NCBI GenBank assembly: GCA_020633235.1
Contig: JACKEA010000002.1
Coordinates: forward strand, 310,001 to 374,000
Direction: 5' to 3'
Length of the DNA stretch: 64,000 nucleotides
Source: Polyangiaceae bacterium
Lineage (GTDB): Bacteria > Myxococcota_A > Polyangia > Polyangiales > Polyangiaceae
Positions 50,973 through 60,457 of this stretch are shown here, in pieces. A program made the position numbers and the translations under genes. The first letter of the stretch is position 1, and each line of letters begins with the position of its first letter. A model generated the notes under the pieces. The model was not told the origin of the DNA, did no database searches, and worked only from the letters and a program-made list of their open reading frames with translations.

Positions 50973-51215
50973 TCAGAACGGATCGCTGTAGATCGCTTTC
51001 TCGATGCGATCCAAGAACGGCTGGCGCAACTCTGCCAGGGTGAGCTTCGGTTGAATGCGGCTCACGTCCACCGCGGCGATGGGCTTCTGAACGCGACCAA
51101 CGATGGTGACCTCGCTGATGGTCACGACGCGCCCTTTGCCCTGAGCTGCGGCGGAGGCCGAGACGCCAAAGGCGGCGAAGGCCAGCAACAGTGCGGCGAA
51201 CGTGGTGCGCTTCAT
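50973..51215 (-). CDS. Small exported protein in the Glt/Nfs-like operon
   Basis: An 80-residue protein, ATG overlapping the stop of the TPR lipoprotein (ATGA, 51212-51215). The signal peptide is MKRTTFAALLLAFAAFGVSA. The 55-residue mature part has VVTISEVTIVGRVQKPIAAV followed by a helix, LRQPFLDRIEKAIYSDPF. In M. xanthus a small gene (gltF/nfsF) sits at the same place between the TPR lipoprotein and PglI genes; a match in position is clear, one in sequence is not tested. Confidence 0.8.
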   Translation of the reverse strand: MKRTTFAALLLAFAAFGVSASAAAQGKGRVVTISEVTIVGRVQKPIAAVDVSRIQPKLTLAELRQPFLDRIEKAIYSDPF

Positions 51216-52579
51216 TTCTTTCCTCCATCCGCGGGCGGCATGGATCCTGTGGAGCCGCCACTCGATCCGCCGCTGGCCGCCGGCTTCGCCGCGGCTTTCT
51301 CCTGGGCCTTGGAAGCCAGGATGGCCTTCTTGGTCTTGGCGCGAGTGATGAGCTCGTCGGTGTCGTCCTTTTCGCCCGCCTTCCCGTGCGGCTTCATCTT
51401 CTTGTATTTCTCGAGCTCCGAGATCGCCTTGTCCACGGCGTCGGCGGGCGTGACGCCGGGGATGTTCTCGCTGAACAGATACAAGAGCCCGAGATCGTAG
51501 TGGACCTCCGCCAGATTGGGGTCCTTGCTGGCCACCCACTCGAGCTCTTTCTTTGCGTCGCCCGCCTTGCCCAAGAGCCGATACGCATCGCCCAGGTTGA
51601 GGCGGGCGATGACGTTGTCCTTGTCGTACTTGACGGCTTCCTCCAAGAGCTTGGCGGCTTCCGTCGCGTTGCCGGCTTCGAGCTGATAGCCCGCGAGCTG
51701 CACGCGCGCCTCCACCAAATCAGGACGGATGGACACCGCCTGCTGGAAGTCCTTCATCGCGCCGGCGCGGTTGCCCTGCTCCTTGTAGATCAGACCGCGA
51801 AGCAGCAACGCCTGCGCATTGGTGGCATCCCGCGCCGGGTTCTCCGTGCCGAAACCGTCGAGAATGGCCTGCAAGGTGTACAGTGCCAGGTCCAGCCGGC
51901 GGCGCCGGTAGTGATCACGAGCGATGGTGACCATCGCGGGGCGATAGTCGGGATTCTTCTTGAGAGCGTCCCGTGCGTATTTCTGGGCTTCCCCGGAATC
52001 CCCCTGGATGGACTTCACTTCCGCCATTGCCGCGGGAACGGCCGCGCTCTTCGGCATCTTGGCGAGCTTGCCGTTGAGGTAGGACTCCGCTTCGCTCTCC
52101 TTGCCGGTGCGAGCCAAGAGCTCCGCGTAGCCCACGATCGCGGGCTCGTAGTCCGGCACGATGGCCACGGCTTTGGTGTAGGAAGAAAGCGCGCCGCTGA
52201 TCTCGTTGAGACGCTCCTTGACCACGCCCAGGGAGTAGAAGGCTTGATACGCCTTGTCGTCCGCCTGCGTCGCCTGGGTGAACTGCTGCTTGGCACCCTG
52301 CAGATCCCCGGACTGAAACGCCGCCATGCCCGCGGCGTAGGCCTGGGCCGCAGTCGCGTTCATCTTCGGTCGATTGGTGGCCGCCTCACCGCTGGAAGGC
52401 GCGTCCGTCACGGCGTACTGCTGCCCGCCTGGGCCGTACACCGCACCGGGACCGCCCGTGGCGGGCGTGTCCACCTTGGTTCCTTCGGGAACCTTCGGCG
52501 GCGTCTTCCCACCGCACGCCGAGAGCGAAAGCCCCAGCGCGGCGACGAAAGCGAACGTGAACGACTTGTCGAGTCTCAT
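51212..52579 (-). CDS. TPR lipoprotein, GltE/NfsE (AglT)-like
   Basis: A 455-residue lipoprotein. ATG 52579 has GGAGG eight bases upstream; a GTG at 52597 that overlaps the previous stop is an alternative. The signal peptide ends LSLSAC (C22). About eight TPR units follow (AAGMAAFQSGDLQGAKQQFT, AYQAFYSLGVVKERLNEISG, LRGLIYKEQGNRAGAMKDFQ, ARLNLGDAYRLLGKAGDAKK), and the tail is Lys/Ala/Gly-rich. AglT/GltE in M. xanthus is a TPR lipoprotein of the same size class, encoded between AgmU and PglI, as here. It probably tethers the scaffold to the outer membrane. Confidence 0.88.
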   Translation of the reverse strand: MRLDKSFTFAFVAALGLSLSACGGKTPPKVPEGTKVDTPATGGPGAVYGPGGQQYAVTDAPSSGEAATNRPKMNATAAQAYAAGMAAFQSGDLQGAKQQFTQATQADDKAYQAFYSLGVVKERLNEISGALSSYTKAVAIVPDYEPAIVGYAELLARTGKESEAESYLNGKLAKMPKSAAVPAAMAEVKSIQGDSGEAQKYARDALKKNPDYRPAMVTIARDHYRRRRLDLALYTLQAILDGFGTENPARDATNAQALLLRGLIYKEQGNRAGAMKDFQQAVSIRPDLVEARVQLAGYQLEAGNATEAAKLLEEAVKYDKDNVIARLNLGDAYRLLGKAGDAKKELEWVASKDPNLAEVHYDLGLLYLFSENIPGVTPADAVDKAISELEKYKKMKPHGKAGEKDDTDELITRAKTKKAILASKAQEKAAAKPAASGGSSGGSTGSMPPADGGKK

Positions 52580-52593
52580 TCCCATCGCCTCCA

Positions 52594-55500
52594 TCACTGC
52601 GCCAGCACAGGGAGCGGGTGTGGCGTCCCCTTCGGTTCGGGCGTGGTGATCTGACCCGGGCGCATGCGCTGGAACATGCCCGGCGTGTAGTTGAGGTCTT
52701 TCACCTGGGCCGCGTGCTGCTGCATCTTGGCCTCCCCGATCACGTCCGTGAGAAACGCCAAGCGGCGAATTCCGTGGGTGACCGCGGGATTCGACACGTT
52801 GTAGCGACGCGCGAGCACGATGGCATTGCCGTAGCGATCCACGACGATACCGTCCGCGCTGTCGAGCTCCTTGTCGCGAGCGTCGCGCCAGGCCTGCTGT
52901 ACCTTCACGCGGACGGCGTCAGCCTTCTCCTGAAGGTCCGGATTGTCGCTGTTCTCCGCCTTCTTCAGCAGCGCCTCGGTCTTGGCGTCGAACATCACGA
53001 GCTCCGGCGGGCGAGTGTTGTACAGGCCCGTGCGCAGGGCGTCATACACGGTGCCCTGCCGCGCAATGGCCACGGTGGTCCACTCCGGCGACACGTACTT
53101 GTCCACCACCCCCTGGAGCTTGTCGTACCACTTCTTCGCTTCGACGGCGTTCTTGCGGTAGGCCTCGATCACCTTGACGGCGGTGCCCTTGTACTTGTGC
53201 TTGGGGTTGTCGTAGTCGAAGTTCCGGTCGATGTCCTGCTCCACCAAGGTGTAGTCGGCCTCCGCCGCCATGCTCGCTTCGCGGGAGCCTACTGCGGTGT
53301 TCTTGCCGTCCTTGGTGGGCGCCACCTTCTTGTAGGCGTCGTAGGCGGCGATGGTGTTCTGCCACCACTTGTTGGTGTCGCCTTGATTCGATGCCTTCTT
53401 CATCTTGCCGACGTAGTACGCGGCGTCGACCACGTACTGCGCAGCCGCCGTGTTCTTCTTGTTGGCGTTGTAATAGTTCTGCATCGACGCCTGCGCCGTC
53501 TTGCGCGCGCTCTGGTTGGCGCCCGTGTCCGGCGAGTACTGGTCCCACTTCTTCAGATCCGAGCTGGCGATGATGTAGTCCGCTTCCGCGAGCTCCCTGG
53601 GGGAGGCGCCTTGCTCCTTGAAGCGGTTCCTCGCCTTGCTCATCCCGCTTTGGTCGCCGAGGCTCGCATAGAGTGACAGCGCTTGATGCGCCGCCTCGCG
53701 CCGATCCTCCGGCTTGAAGTGCTGGATGGAGCTGATCTTGTCGTAGGTCTCCGCCGCCTTCGGGTAGTCGAAGAACAGCACGTAGGCCTCCGCCAACGTG
53801 GTGTAGGCGGTGTTCAGGAACTTGACGCGCTCTTCGTACTTCTTCGGCTGGGCGGCGACCGGCGGATTGGCCTTCGGGTCTCCGTTCTTCAGCTTCTGCA
53901 GCGTCTTTTCGTCGCCGTACTTCGAGATGAACAGCTCGTACATCTCGATGGCCTTGTCGTACTCGCCCACCTGCTTGTAGGCGAAGGCGCCGTTCATGGC
54001 GGCTTCCGGCGCTTCGTCGCGATCCGGTGCGGCATCCAGTGCGGCCTTGTACGCCGCCGCAGCTTCACGCCACTTCTTCTTGCGGGCGGGGCCGTCCGGC
54101 ATCTTCTCGGCTTCTTCGTAGAGCTTGCGCGCATCCACGTAGTAGGAGCCCTGAATCACCGGCTTGCGCAGGCCCTCTTCTGCCTTCTTGGAATCTTCGT
54201 CGTAGGCGCAGCTCTTGCCCTCGGCGAGCTTGCGGCTCTGCTCGGCGTCGTTCTCGAAGTTGCTCATACTGACCAACTTCACCCACGACTTGTGGCCCCA
54301 CTCGTTCTTGCCGCAGTACTGATCGTACAGCGCCTTGAAACGCGGGCGCGCTTGGTCGAACTGTCCGTAGACGAAGAAGTAGTCCGCCGACTGGAACGCG
54401 TACAGAAGACCGTTCTGCTTGGGATCCTGATCCAGCGGGATGCGGGCGTTGTACTCGTCGCGCGCCTGGACGGCGTCCAGAACCGGTTGGGGCAGCGGTG
54501 TCTTGACGACCTTGCGGTCCTCGCCTTCGCCGGTGAACTCCACCTCTTCGCGCTTGGCGATGCCGCGGCTGCCGCCGGACTCCTGATTCTGGCGGTAGAG
54601 ATCCTCGAGCACCTTCTCGGCGATGGTGACCACGTAGTACGCCGCCGGCTGCAGGTACTTGTCGTCCTCGTTCGAGTCGCGGACCGCGACGGCGGCCTCA
54701 CGCGCCGACGCGATCTCCTGCGGCGTGGGCGTGCGGCCCACGGCGATTTGCAGCACCACCACCCAGTAGCGGGCGTCCGCGAGCCAGAACTTGCTCTCGT
54801 AGGCGTCGAGCGCGTTCGGGTCCTGCGCCAGGTAGGCGGCCCAACCCGTTTCCGCGAGGCGATACTCCTCGATCGACTTGTCGATCAGCGCTCGCTGCTC
54901 GCCTTCGTCGCTTCGCTCGAGAGCCTGGTTGTACAGCGCCCGGGCCTGGTTGGTGTGGTCCGCCGCCGCGCGCTTCAGGCCGCCCTTCACCAGCGCTTCC
55001 GCTTGGGCCAGGGCCTCCGGGTCGTCCCGGTTGGCGTCCGTCCACGGGGTGGTGCCCACATAGGCGGCCAGCTTGGTTCGGGCCTCGAGGGCCTTGGCCG
55101 CGTACTCCGCTCGCGCAGCCGAACCTTCGGGAGAGAGGCGGCTCAGCTGGTCGTACAGCTCGGCAACCTTGTTCTGCATCACCGGCGCGTCGCGATCCAT
55201 CGGGAACTTCTGGAGCGTGAGCTCGAGGGTCGCGATGGCGTTTCGGTTCTGCGTGATCTCGATGAACTCTTGAGCGAGCGCCTTGTAGATCTCTACGGTC
55301 CACTTCTTGTCTTGCGGGATCAGCTGGGGGTCTTGCACCCGCTGAATCGCGATCGCCATCTTCTGCTCGGCGATGAGGGGATCCGTTTCCAGATCGAGGA
55401 CGTCGTTACGGGGAATGTAGGGGTCGTTTGGCGGCGGCCCCTCGAAATCGACGTAGGTCAGCGAGCCCGCGATGTAGGTGTAGGCCTCCTGGCGGAAGTC

Positions 55501-56784
55501 CGCGCCCGGATCACCCGTCTTCTCTTCTTGCTCGTCCGCGTAGTGGAGCAGCTTGACGAACCAATCGACCGCGGTGTGGTAGCGCTGCTGCTTGAAGTAC
55601 GTCCAGGCCTGCTTGTACATGGCGACGCCGTACAGCGGCGGCTTCTTGTACTCGAGGGAGTGATCGTACGCGCTGACGGCGCGATTCAGGTTGTAGGGCC
55701 CACCGTGGGGATCGATCTGATCGAAGTGGAAGTTGCCGATCTGCCACCAGACCTCGGCCAGGTAGCGCGGCTCTTCTCCGGGCCGAAGCTCCTGGGGCAA
55801 CGGCTTGCAGTCCGTCGGATACGGATCCTTGAAGGTGAGCTCTTCCTCGTCCGTACCGTAGGGCTGACTTCCCGTGATGGTCGCCTTCTTGGGCTTGGCG
55901 CCGGCCTTCTTGCCGCCGGCCTGATCGAGCGGGACGGGGTTCTTGTTGTACCACTCGGTCCAGAACTTGTCGTCGTGGTCCTGGGGCAGCGGCTGCAGCT
56001 CGATCTTGGAGGCGTCGTCGGGATCCGGCTTCACCTGGTAGTGGTTCGCGCAGACCAACGAACGCCACGCCTGCTGCCCTTGGTCGAGCTTCGCGGAGTC
56101 GGTGTAGGCGTGGCCCAAGAAGTAATGGACCGCGGCAATCTCTTCGTAGTTCGGGTACTCGGCAATGATGCGGCGATAGAGCGCGATGGCGGGATCGAGA
56201 CCCGTGGAGATGTCCGAGTCCTGGCTTTCGCGGGCGCGCTCTTCGTAGAGCGCGGCGAGACGAAACATGGCGTCCGGAGTGGCAGACGGGTGCGCGTTGT
56301 CACCGCTGTACAGGGCGATGAACTTCTCGAGCCGCTTGATGGCTTCGTTCCGCGCATCGACGAGCCCCTTCTTCTCGATCGAAATCTCGCGATCGAGAGC
56401 GGACAGGATGCGCCGGCGCCGCTCTTCATAGTGGTGGCGCACGATCATGGTCAGCGTGTCGCGGAAGCTCTTGGCCCCAGACTCGTAGGACTTCGCTTCG
56501 TCCTTGAGGATGGCGAGGGCCTTGAGCTGCTGCTCCGTGGGCGGCGGCGGCGGCGGCGCGCCCTTCTTGAGCTTGATGGTCGGCACCGACGCCGCCGGGG
56601 CCGGCGTCGCGCTCGCCGTGGGCAGCGCGGCGCTGGCCGCCGGAGCCGCACTCGCCGAGGGAGCGGCGCTCGCAGATGCGGACGCTGCCGGGGCGGGCTG
56701 GGACCAGGCCGAACCCGGCAGGAATGCCGCTCCCAGCGCCGTCAGTGCGGCGCTCAGTCCAATCGCTCTCAGAGCACGACTCAC
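52594..56784 (-). CDS. Very large periplasmic TPR protein, GltD/NfsD (AgmU)-like
   Basis: A 1396-residue exported protein; GTG start overlapping the previous stop (GTGA, 56781-56784). The signal peptide (LSAALTALGAAFLPGSAWSQ) is followed by an Ala/Ser/Pro-rich spacer (about 32-85). The rest is a long array of TPR and TPR-like units (PDAMFRLAALYEERA, VHYFLGHAYTDSAKLDQGQ, AEVWWQIGNFHFDQID, AMYKQAWTYFKQQRYHTAVD, AMNGAFAYKQVGEYDKAIEM, AYTTLAEAYVLFFDYPKAAE). A periplasmic TPR protein of similar size, AgmU/GltD or NfsD, precedes the TPR lipoprotein gene in M. xanthus. It is probably a periplasmic hub that links inner- and outer-membrane parts. Confidence 0.88.
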   Translation of the reverse strand: MSRALRAIGLSAALTALGAAFLPGSAWSQPAPAASASASAAPSASAAPAASAALPTASATPAPAASVPTIKLKKGAPPPPPPTEQQLKALAILKDEAKSYESGAKSFRDTLTMIVRHHYEERRRRILSALDREISIEKKGLVDARNEAIKRLEKFIALYSGDNAHPSATPDAMFRLAALYEERARESQDSDISTGLDPAIALYRRIIAEYPNYEEIAAVHYFLGHAYTDSAKLDQGQQAWRSLVCANHYQVKPDPDDASKIELQPLPQDHDDKFWTEWYNKNPVPLDQAGGKKAGAKPKKATITGSQPYGTDEEELTFKDPYPTDCKPLPQELRPGEEPRYLAEVWWQIGNFHFDQIDPHGGPYNLNRAVSAYDHSLEYKKPPLYGVAMYKQAWTYFKQQRYHTAVDWFVKLLHYADEQEEKTGDPGADFRQEAYTYIAGSLTYVDFEGPPPNDPYIPRNDVLDLETDPLIAEQKMAIAIQRVQDPQLIPQDKKWTVEIYKALAQEFIEITQNRNAIATLELTLQKFPMDRDAPVMQNKVAELYDQLSRLSPEGSAARAEYAAKALEARTKLAAYVGTTPWTDANRDDPEALAQAEALVKGGLKRAAADHTNQARALYNQALERSDEGEQRALIDKSIEEYRLAETGWAAYLAQDPNALDAYESKFWLADARYWVVVLQIAVGRTPTPQEIASAREAAVAVRDSNEDDKYLQPAAYYVVTIAEKVLEDLYRQNQESGGSRGIAKREEVEFTGEGEDRKVVKTPLPQPVLDAVQARDEYNARIPLDQDPKQNGLLYAFQSADYFFVYGQFDQARPRFKALYDQYCGKNEWGHKSWVKLVSMSNFENDAEQSRKLAEGKSCAYDEDSKKAEEGLRKPVIQGSYYVDARKLYEEAEKMPDGPARKKKWREAAAAYKAALDAAPDRDEAPEAAMNGAFAYKQVGEYDKAIEMYELFISKYGDEKTLQKLKNGDPKANPPVAAQPKKYEERVKFLNTAYTTLAEAYVLFFDYPKAAETYDKISSIQHFKPEDRREAAHQALSLYASLGDQSGMSKARNRFKEQGASPRELAEADYIIASSDLKKWDQYSPDTGANQSARKTAQASMQNYYNANKKNTAAAQYVVDAAYYVGKMKKASNQGDTNKWWQNTIAAYDAYKKVAPTKDGKNTAVGSREASMAAEADYTLVEQDIDRNFDYDNPKHKYKGTAVKVIEAYRKNAVEAKKWYDKLQGVVDKYVSPEWTTVAIARQGTVYDALRTGLYNTRPPELVMFDAKTEALLKKAENSDNPDLQEKADAVRVKVQQAWRDARDKELDSADGIVVDRYGNAIVLARRYNVSNPAVTHGIRRLAFLTDVIGEAKMQQHAAQVKDLNYTPGMFQRMRPGQITTPEPKGTPHPLPVLAQ

Positions 56785-59210
56785 AGATCGTCTCCCGCGT
56801 CGTCGAGCACCTCACGGAGCTCGTCGTTCAGGTTCTGCTCCTCGCGGGAGCGCTCACGCTGCAAGTTGCGGACTCGCATCCGTTGTTCCTCGCGCACTTC
56901 CCATGCCTGTTGGACGATGCCCACGTCCGCGCGGAGCACGATGCTCTTCAGGCGGTCGCGCACCAGGCCGAAGTTCTTCATCGCGATCTCCCCCACCAGG
57001 AGCCGGGCCTGCTGGTCCAAGGCGTCGAGATCCCCCGAGTATTTCTCGATGTTGTTGACCTCTGCCTGAACCTCTTGCTCGAGCTTCTTGGCGCGGTCCT
57101 CGGCCTCTCGTTCGAGGCTCGCCTTGGTGTTCTCCAGGGAATCCTCGACGGTGTCGGCCCGGGACAAGAGCGGCTGGATCGCCCGGGCGTAGGCTTGCGC
57201 GTCGGCGTTGTCCTGGCCACTGGCCACCAGCTGCACCTCGCGGGCAAAGACCTGGCGGAAGCGCCGGCGAACGTTGTCGTCTTCCTGGAAGCGCGAATCC
57301 CCGAAGCCGACCTGGACCTTCCCCATGTCGACAGCGTCCTGGTAGTCCTTGATCCGCTTGCGGTAGATCTCGAGGTCTCGCTCGTTGGCCGCGATTTCCG
57401 CCTGGAAGCGCTGGCGGCTGTTCGGATCCGAGGTCACGCCGAACTTGTCGGCGTCCTTCAGCACTCGCTTGAGGCCGTTGATGATGGCTTGGATACGGTC
57501 CGCCTCCAGCGTCAGGCGCTGGAGCTGTTGGCTCACCTTGTTCCACTGCGTCTCGCCCGCGGACTCACGTCGCGAAAAGTCCCCAGGGGTGACGGGAAGC
57601 TGCGCCATGCGCTTCATCAGCGCTCGGCGCTCCGCCCGCACCTTCCCGAGCTCGCCACCGGCGGAACCCGCCTCGTCGTCCATTCCGAGAGCCAGGGTGC
57701 GGCGGGCTTGCCCCACCTTGTTGAGCAAGCCGAGCGTCTGCTCCATGGACGCCTGCAGCTCCGGGAACGCGCGCACCCGAGTGCCCGCGCCCAGCACGGC
57801 GTTCAGCTTCATGATCAGGCGCCGGGAGCGCTTGATCAGATCCCGGGACGCCGCGACGTCGTCGATGACGGCGAAGGCGCGGTCGTTCTCGGCTTCTTCC
57901 CGGGCCCACTGCACCACCACGGGGGACAGCGCCCCACCGGGCTGATCACTGGTCTCCACGTCCTCTTCCACGAGTCGGTCGTAGTACACGGCCGGATCGG
58001 TCACGTCCTTGAGGAAGGTGTCGACCTGTTCCCGAATGGGATCGAAGCGACTGCGCACGCTGCGGTACAGCGTGAGGGCCTTGTCGAACTGGCCCGAGCG
58101 CAGCATGAGGTCGGCCCGCAACAGGGAACCGTCCGCCAGCCGCAGGCTCTCGGGGTCCGTGATGCTGAGCACCTCCAGCGCGCGCTGAGCGCGTTGGTAG
58201 TCCCCGAGGCGCACGTACACCCACGCCAGCTCGTACAGCATGGTCGAGAACTCCGGAGAGGTCCGGTCCACGTGGGAGTAGGCCTCGGCGGCGTCCAGGA
58301 AATTGTCGCTCTCGTAGAACAGCCGACCGATCGCCATCCAAGCGAGGTCCACCACGTGGCGGTGCGCCTCGGTGTCGCCCTTCATGCGAGTCACCTTGCG
58401 GAACTGCTCGATGGCTGCGGCGTAGCGCGCCTTCTGCACCGGCTGCTCCGGCGCGGCGGTGCCGCTGGTGGCCACCTCCGGCTGATCCGGAGTGGCCGAC
58501 GGCGGCGGCGCCGCCGGGGCCGCTTGCTTCACCAGCACCACACCCAAGAGGTACTGCGTCTGGTGTGCATAGGGGGAGTCCGCCGCGACGGAATTGAGCG
58601 ACGACTTTGCGGCGTCGTAGTCCTTCTTGGCGAACAGGGCCTTGCCGCGGGCGTACTGCAGCGAGCCGGACGCGTCCGACTGCGGCAGCTGGTTCAGCTT
58701 GGCGAAGATCTCGTCCAGGCGGTTGAGGTCGTCGGTGCGGAGCGAGATGTCGACCAAGCGCGAGACCGAGCGACCGGCGTAGGTGGAGTACGGGCTCTGG
58801 GCGCCCTTGTCCAAGAGCTCCATGAACTCGCGCCGGGCGGAGAGGTACTGCTTGGAATGGAAGTAGCTCTCACCCAGCAGGAACAGCGCGTCGGCATTGG
58901 AGGCCGCGTCTGCCTTGCCCTGCCGGTAGAGCTCCACCACCTGCGAGAACACGTCGATGGCCCGGTCGTAATCCTTGTTGCGATACAGGATGTCGCCCGC
59001 GGCGATGCGCTGTGCCGGCGTCAGCTTCTTGGCCCGAGCGCGGGCCGCGGCTCGTTGCACGTTGGGCAGGTCGGTCTCGACGTTCTTGATCGAGAGCTGA
59101 GCGCGGCCCCGAGCGTCCGAAGAGCTCAGCGCCAAGGCCGACCTCGGCACCCCCAGGGACAACACGAGTGCCGCCAACGCCCAACGGGGGGCGCGGTGCA
59201 ATCCCATCAC
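56781..59210 (-). CDS. Periplasmic TPR/coiled-coil protein, possibly GltC/NfsC-like
   Basis: An 809-residue protein with GTG start overlapping the stop of the preceding gene (GTGA, 59207-59210). A signal peptide (WALAALVLSLGVPRSALA) precedes N-terminal TPRs (AAGDILYRNKDYDRAIDVFS, ALFLLGESYFHSKQYLSARR, LQYARGKALFAKKDYDAAKS, MLYELAWVYVRLGDYQRAQR). From about residue 470 the chain is long coiled coil (KVRAERRALMKRMAQL, RDRLKSIVLRADVGIVQQAW). It has an Ala/Pro insert at about 230-250. In M. xanthus GltC/NfsC is also TPR-rich and encoded before GltD/NfsD; order and domain type agree, sequence identity is not checked. Confidence 0.85.
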   Translation of the reverse strand: MMGLHRAPRWALAALVLSLGVPRSALALSSSDARGRAQLSIKNVETDLPNVQRAAARARAKKLTPAQRIAAGDILYRNKDYDRAIDVFSQVVELYRQGKADAASNADALFLLGESYFHSKQYLSARREFMELLDKGAQSPYSTYAGRSVSRLVDISLRTDDLNRLDEIFAKLNQLPQSDASGSLQYARGKALFAKKDYDAAKSSLNSVAADSPYAHQTQYLLGVVLVKQAAPAAPPPSATPDQPEVATSGTAAPEQPVQKARYAAAIEQFRKVTRMKGDTEAHRHVVDLAWMAIGRLFYESDNFLDAAEAYSHVDRTSPEFSTMLYELAWVYVRLGDYQRAQRALEVLSITDPESLRLADGSLLRADLMLRSGQFDKALTLYRSVRSRFDPIREQVDTFLKDVTDPAVYYDRLVEEDVETSDQPGGALSPVVVQWAREEAENDRAFAVIDDVAASRDLIKRSRRLIMKLNAVLGAGTRVRAFPELQASMEQTLGLLNKVGQARRTLALGMDDEAGSAGGELGKVRAERRALMKRMAQLPVTPGDFSRRESAGETQWNKVSQQLQRLTLEADRIQAIINGLKRVLKDADKFGVTSDPNSRQRFQAEIAANERDLEIYRKRIKDYQDAVDMGKVQVGFGDSRFQEDDNVRRRFRQVFAREVQLVASGQDNADAQAYARAIQPLLSRADTVEDSLENTKASLEREAEDRAKKLEQEVQAEVNNIEKYSGDLDALDQQARLLVGEIAMKNFGLVRDRLKSIVLRADVGIVQQAWEVREEQRMRVRNLQRERSREEQNLNDELREVLDDAGDDL

Positions 59211-60088
59211 TTTCCTCCCGTGCCGATGGACAGCGAGCCGGACACGTTCGATTTGCTGTCACCGCCGCTGGACGAAGCGCCACTGGACGGAGCGTTGCCG
59301 CTGCGGATCTTCTCGACGTAGCGGATGGCCGGACGTTGCTCCACCGGAGTGGTCACGCCGCCCTTCTCCCAGGCGACGGCCTCGAGCTCGATGGTCTTAC
59401 CTTCCGTGACCGTGAAGCTGTGGCTCGACTTCACCTCGAAGCGATAGCCGCGCAGGTAGGAGAATACGCCGTAGCCGTGCCCGCGAAGCTGTAGCAACAC
59501 CTGCAACGTGTGATCCCCGGGCGGAATGGATCCGCTGAAAATCGGGATGTGCTTCTGGCTTGCGAGGGCGCCGGTGTCGTCCTGCTTGTTGTATTGGACC
59601 GCGCCGTCGAGAACGAACAACGCCCGCGTGAGCCGGAAGATGTTGCTCATGTCGTTGGTGAACTGGATCTCCGCGCGTGCACCGCCCACGCCACCCGAGA
59701 GGATGGTCTCGCTCAGCAAGCTGAGGCGAGTGTGGCTCCGGCGGATCTGCTCCTTCAGCTCGTCGACGCGCTGCTCGAGCTCGCGCAATCGAACCTGATA
59801 GGTCGCTCCGTCCATCTTGCCGGTCTCGGCGGGCTTGTCGCCTTCCTTCGGCTGAGCGGTGGTCGCGGCGGTGGGTGCGGGCGTTCCGGTTGCAGGCGTC
59901 GTGGTCGCGTCCGCCTTGTCGGCGTCCTTCGCATCCGCGGGCTTCGCCTCGTCCTTCTTCGCGTCCGTCGCCCCCGCGTCGGCCGTGGTGGGCTTGGCGT
60001 CCGCAGGCTCGGCACCCTGCGCGTGTGCAGCCCCCGTCAGCAGGAGCAGGGCGAAAACCGCCAACCAGATCACCTTCGAGCGTCGCAT
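59207..60088 (-). CDS. Exported coiled-coil protein, first gene of the Glt/Nfs-like operon
   Basis: A 293-residue protein from ATG 60088. It has a signal peptide (VIWLAVFALLLLTGAAHAQ), a low-complexity Ala/Asp/Lys/Thr linker (about 25-90), a short coiled coil (RLRELEQRVDELKEQIRRSH) and a beta-rich C-terminal half (AEIQFTNDMSNIFRLTRALF, GDHTLQVLLQLRGHGYGVFS, GYRFEVKSSHSFTVTEG). The last part resembles a jelly-roll that could bind a partner or glycan. No family name is given. It is coupled to the TPR gene and shares the 369-bp gap with the sigma factor gene, from which its promoter must arise. Confidence 0.85.
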   Translation of the reverse strand: MRRSKVIWLAVFALLLLTGAAHAQGAEPADAKPTTADAGATDAKKDEAKPADAKDADKADATTTPATGTPAPTAATTAQPKEGDKPAETGKMDGATYQVRLRELEQRVDELKEQIRRSHTRLSLLSETILSGGVGGARAEIQFTNDMSNIFRLTRALFVLDGAVQYNKQDDTGALASQKHIPIFSGSIPPGDHTLQVLLQLRGHGYGVFSYLRGYRFEVKSSHSFTVTEGKTIELEAVAWEKGGVTTPVEQRPAIRYVEKIRSGNAPSSGASSSGGDSKSNVSGSLSIGTGGK

Positions 60089-60457
60089 CGTTGTCCCTCT
60101 CGATGGAATAAGACGAAGGGTAAGGCTATCCGCCGCACCCCAAATCAAAACTCTCGACTAACGACCCCTTATGTTCGGGATTCGCCCAGGCTGCAACAGG
60201 GGCGAGCACAGTGGAATGCAACATGGGGGGCCAAGCCCCCATAGCCAATTTCGAACGGCTGGCCGACAGGGGCCAGACCCCGCGGATTCAAAGGCTCTCT
60301 CGCGCGTGACCGGCGGCCAGGGCTCCGGTAGATCGAATCCCGTGGCCGCGCGTCGAAAAGTAACGAGCGCTGTCGAGTCTCCGACCCTCGGGGCCTCGCT
60401 CGCTCGGCTCGAATGCAGCGGCTCGTCTCGTCGTTACCTGGCGGAAAAGGACAGGTG
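60089..60457. promoter_or_regulatory. Divergent control region between Glt/Nfs-like operon and ECF sigma gene
   Basis: 369 bp without a gene. It must hold the promoters of both the minus-strand operon and the sigma factor. A perfect hairpin lies at 60223-60242 (ATGGGGG, six bases, CCCCCAT). I see no good sigma-70 consensus in either direction, which would fit control by an alternative sigma factor. The right end (from about 60440) carries an AAAGGA Shine-Dalgarno for the gene at 60458. Confidence 0.6.

Noticed and set aside
53683..57069. 1128-codon open frame opposite the giant TPR gene
   Set aside because: Long but antisense; Leu/Val/Arg-rich low-information sequence. TPR periodicity and a signal peptide are on the minus strand.
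60089..60457. Small RNA or riboswitch in the divergent gap
   Set aside because: There is a single short hairpin (60223-60242) but no terminator, conserved aptamer-like structure or promoter that would support an RNA gene.
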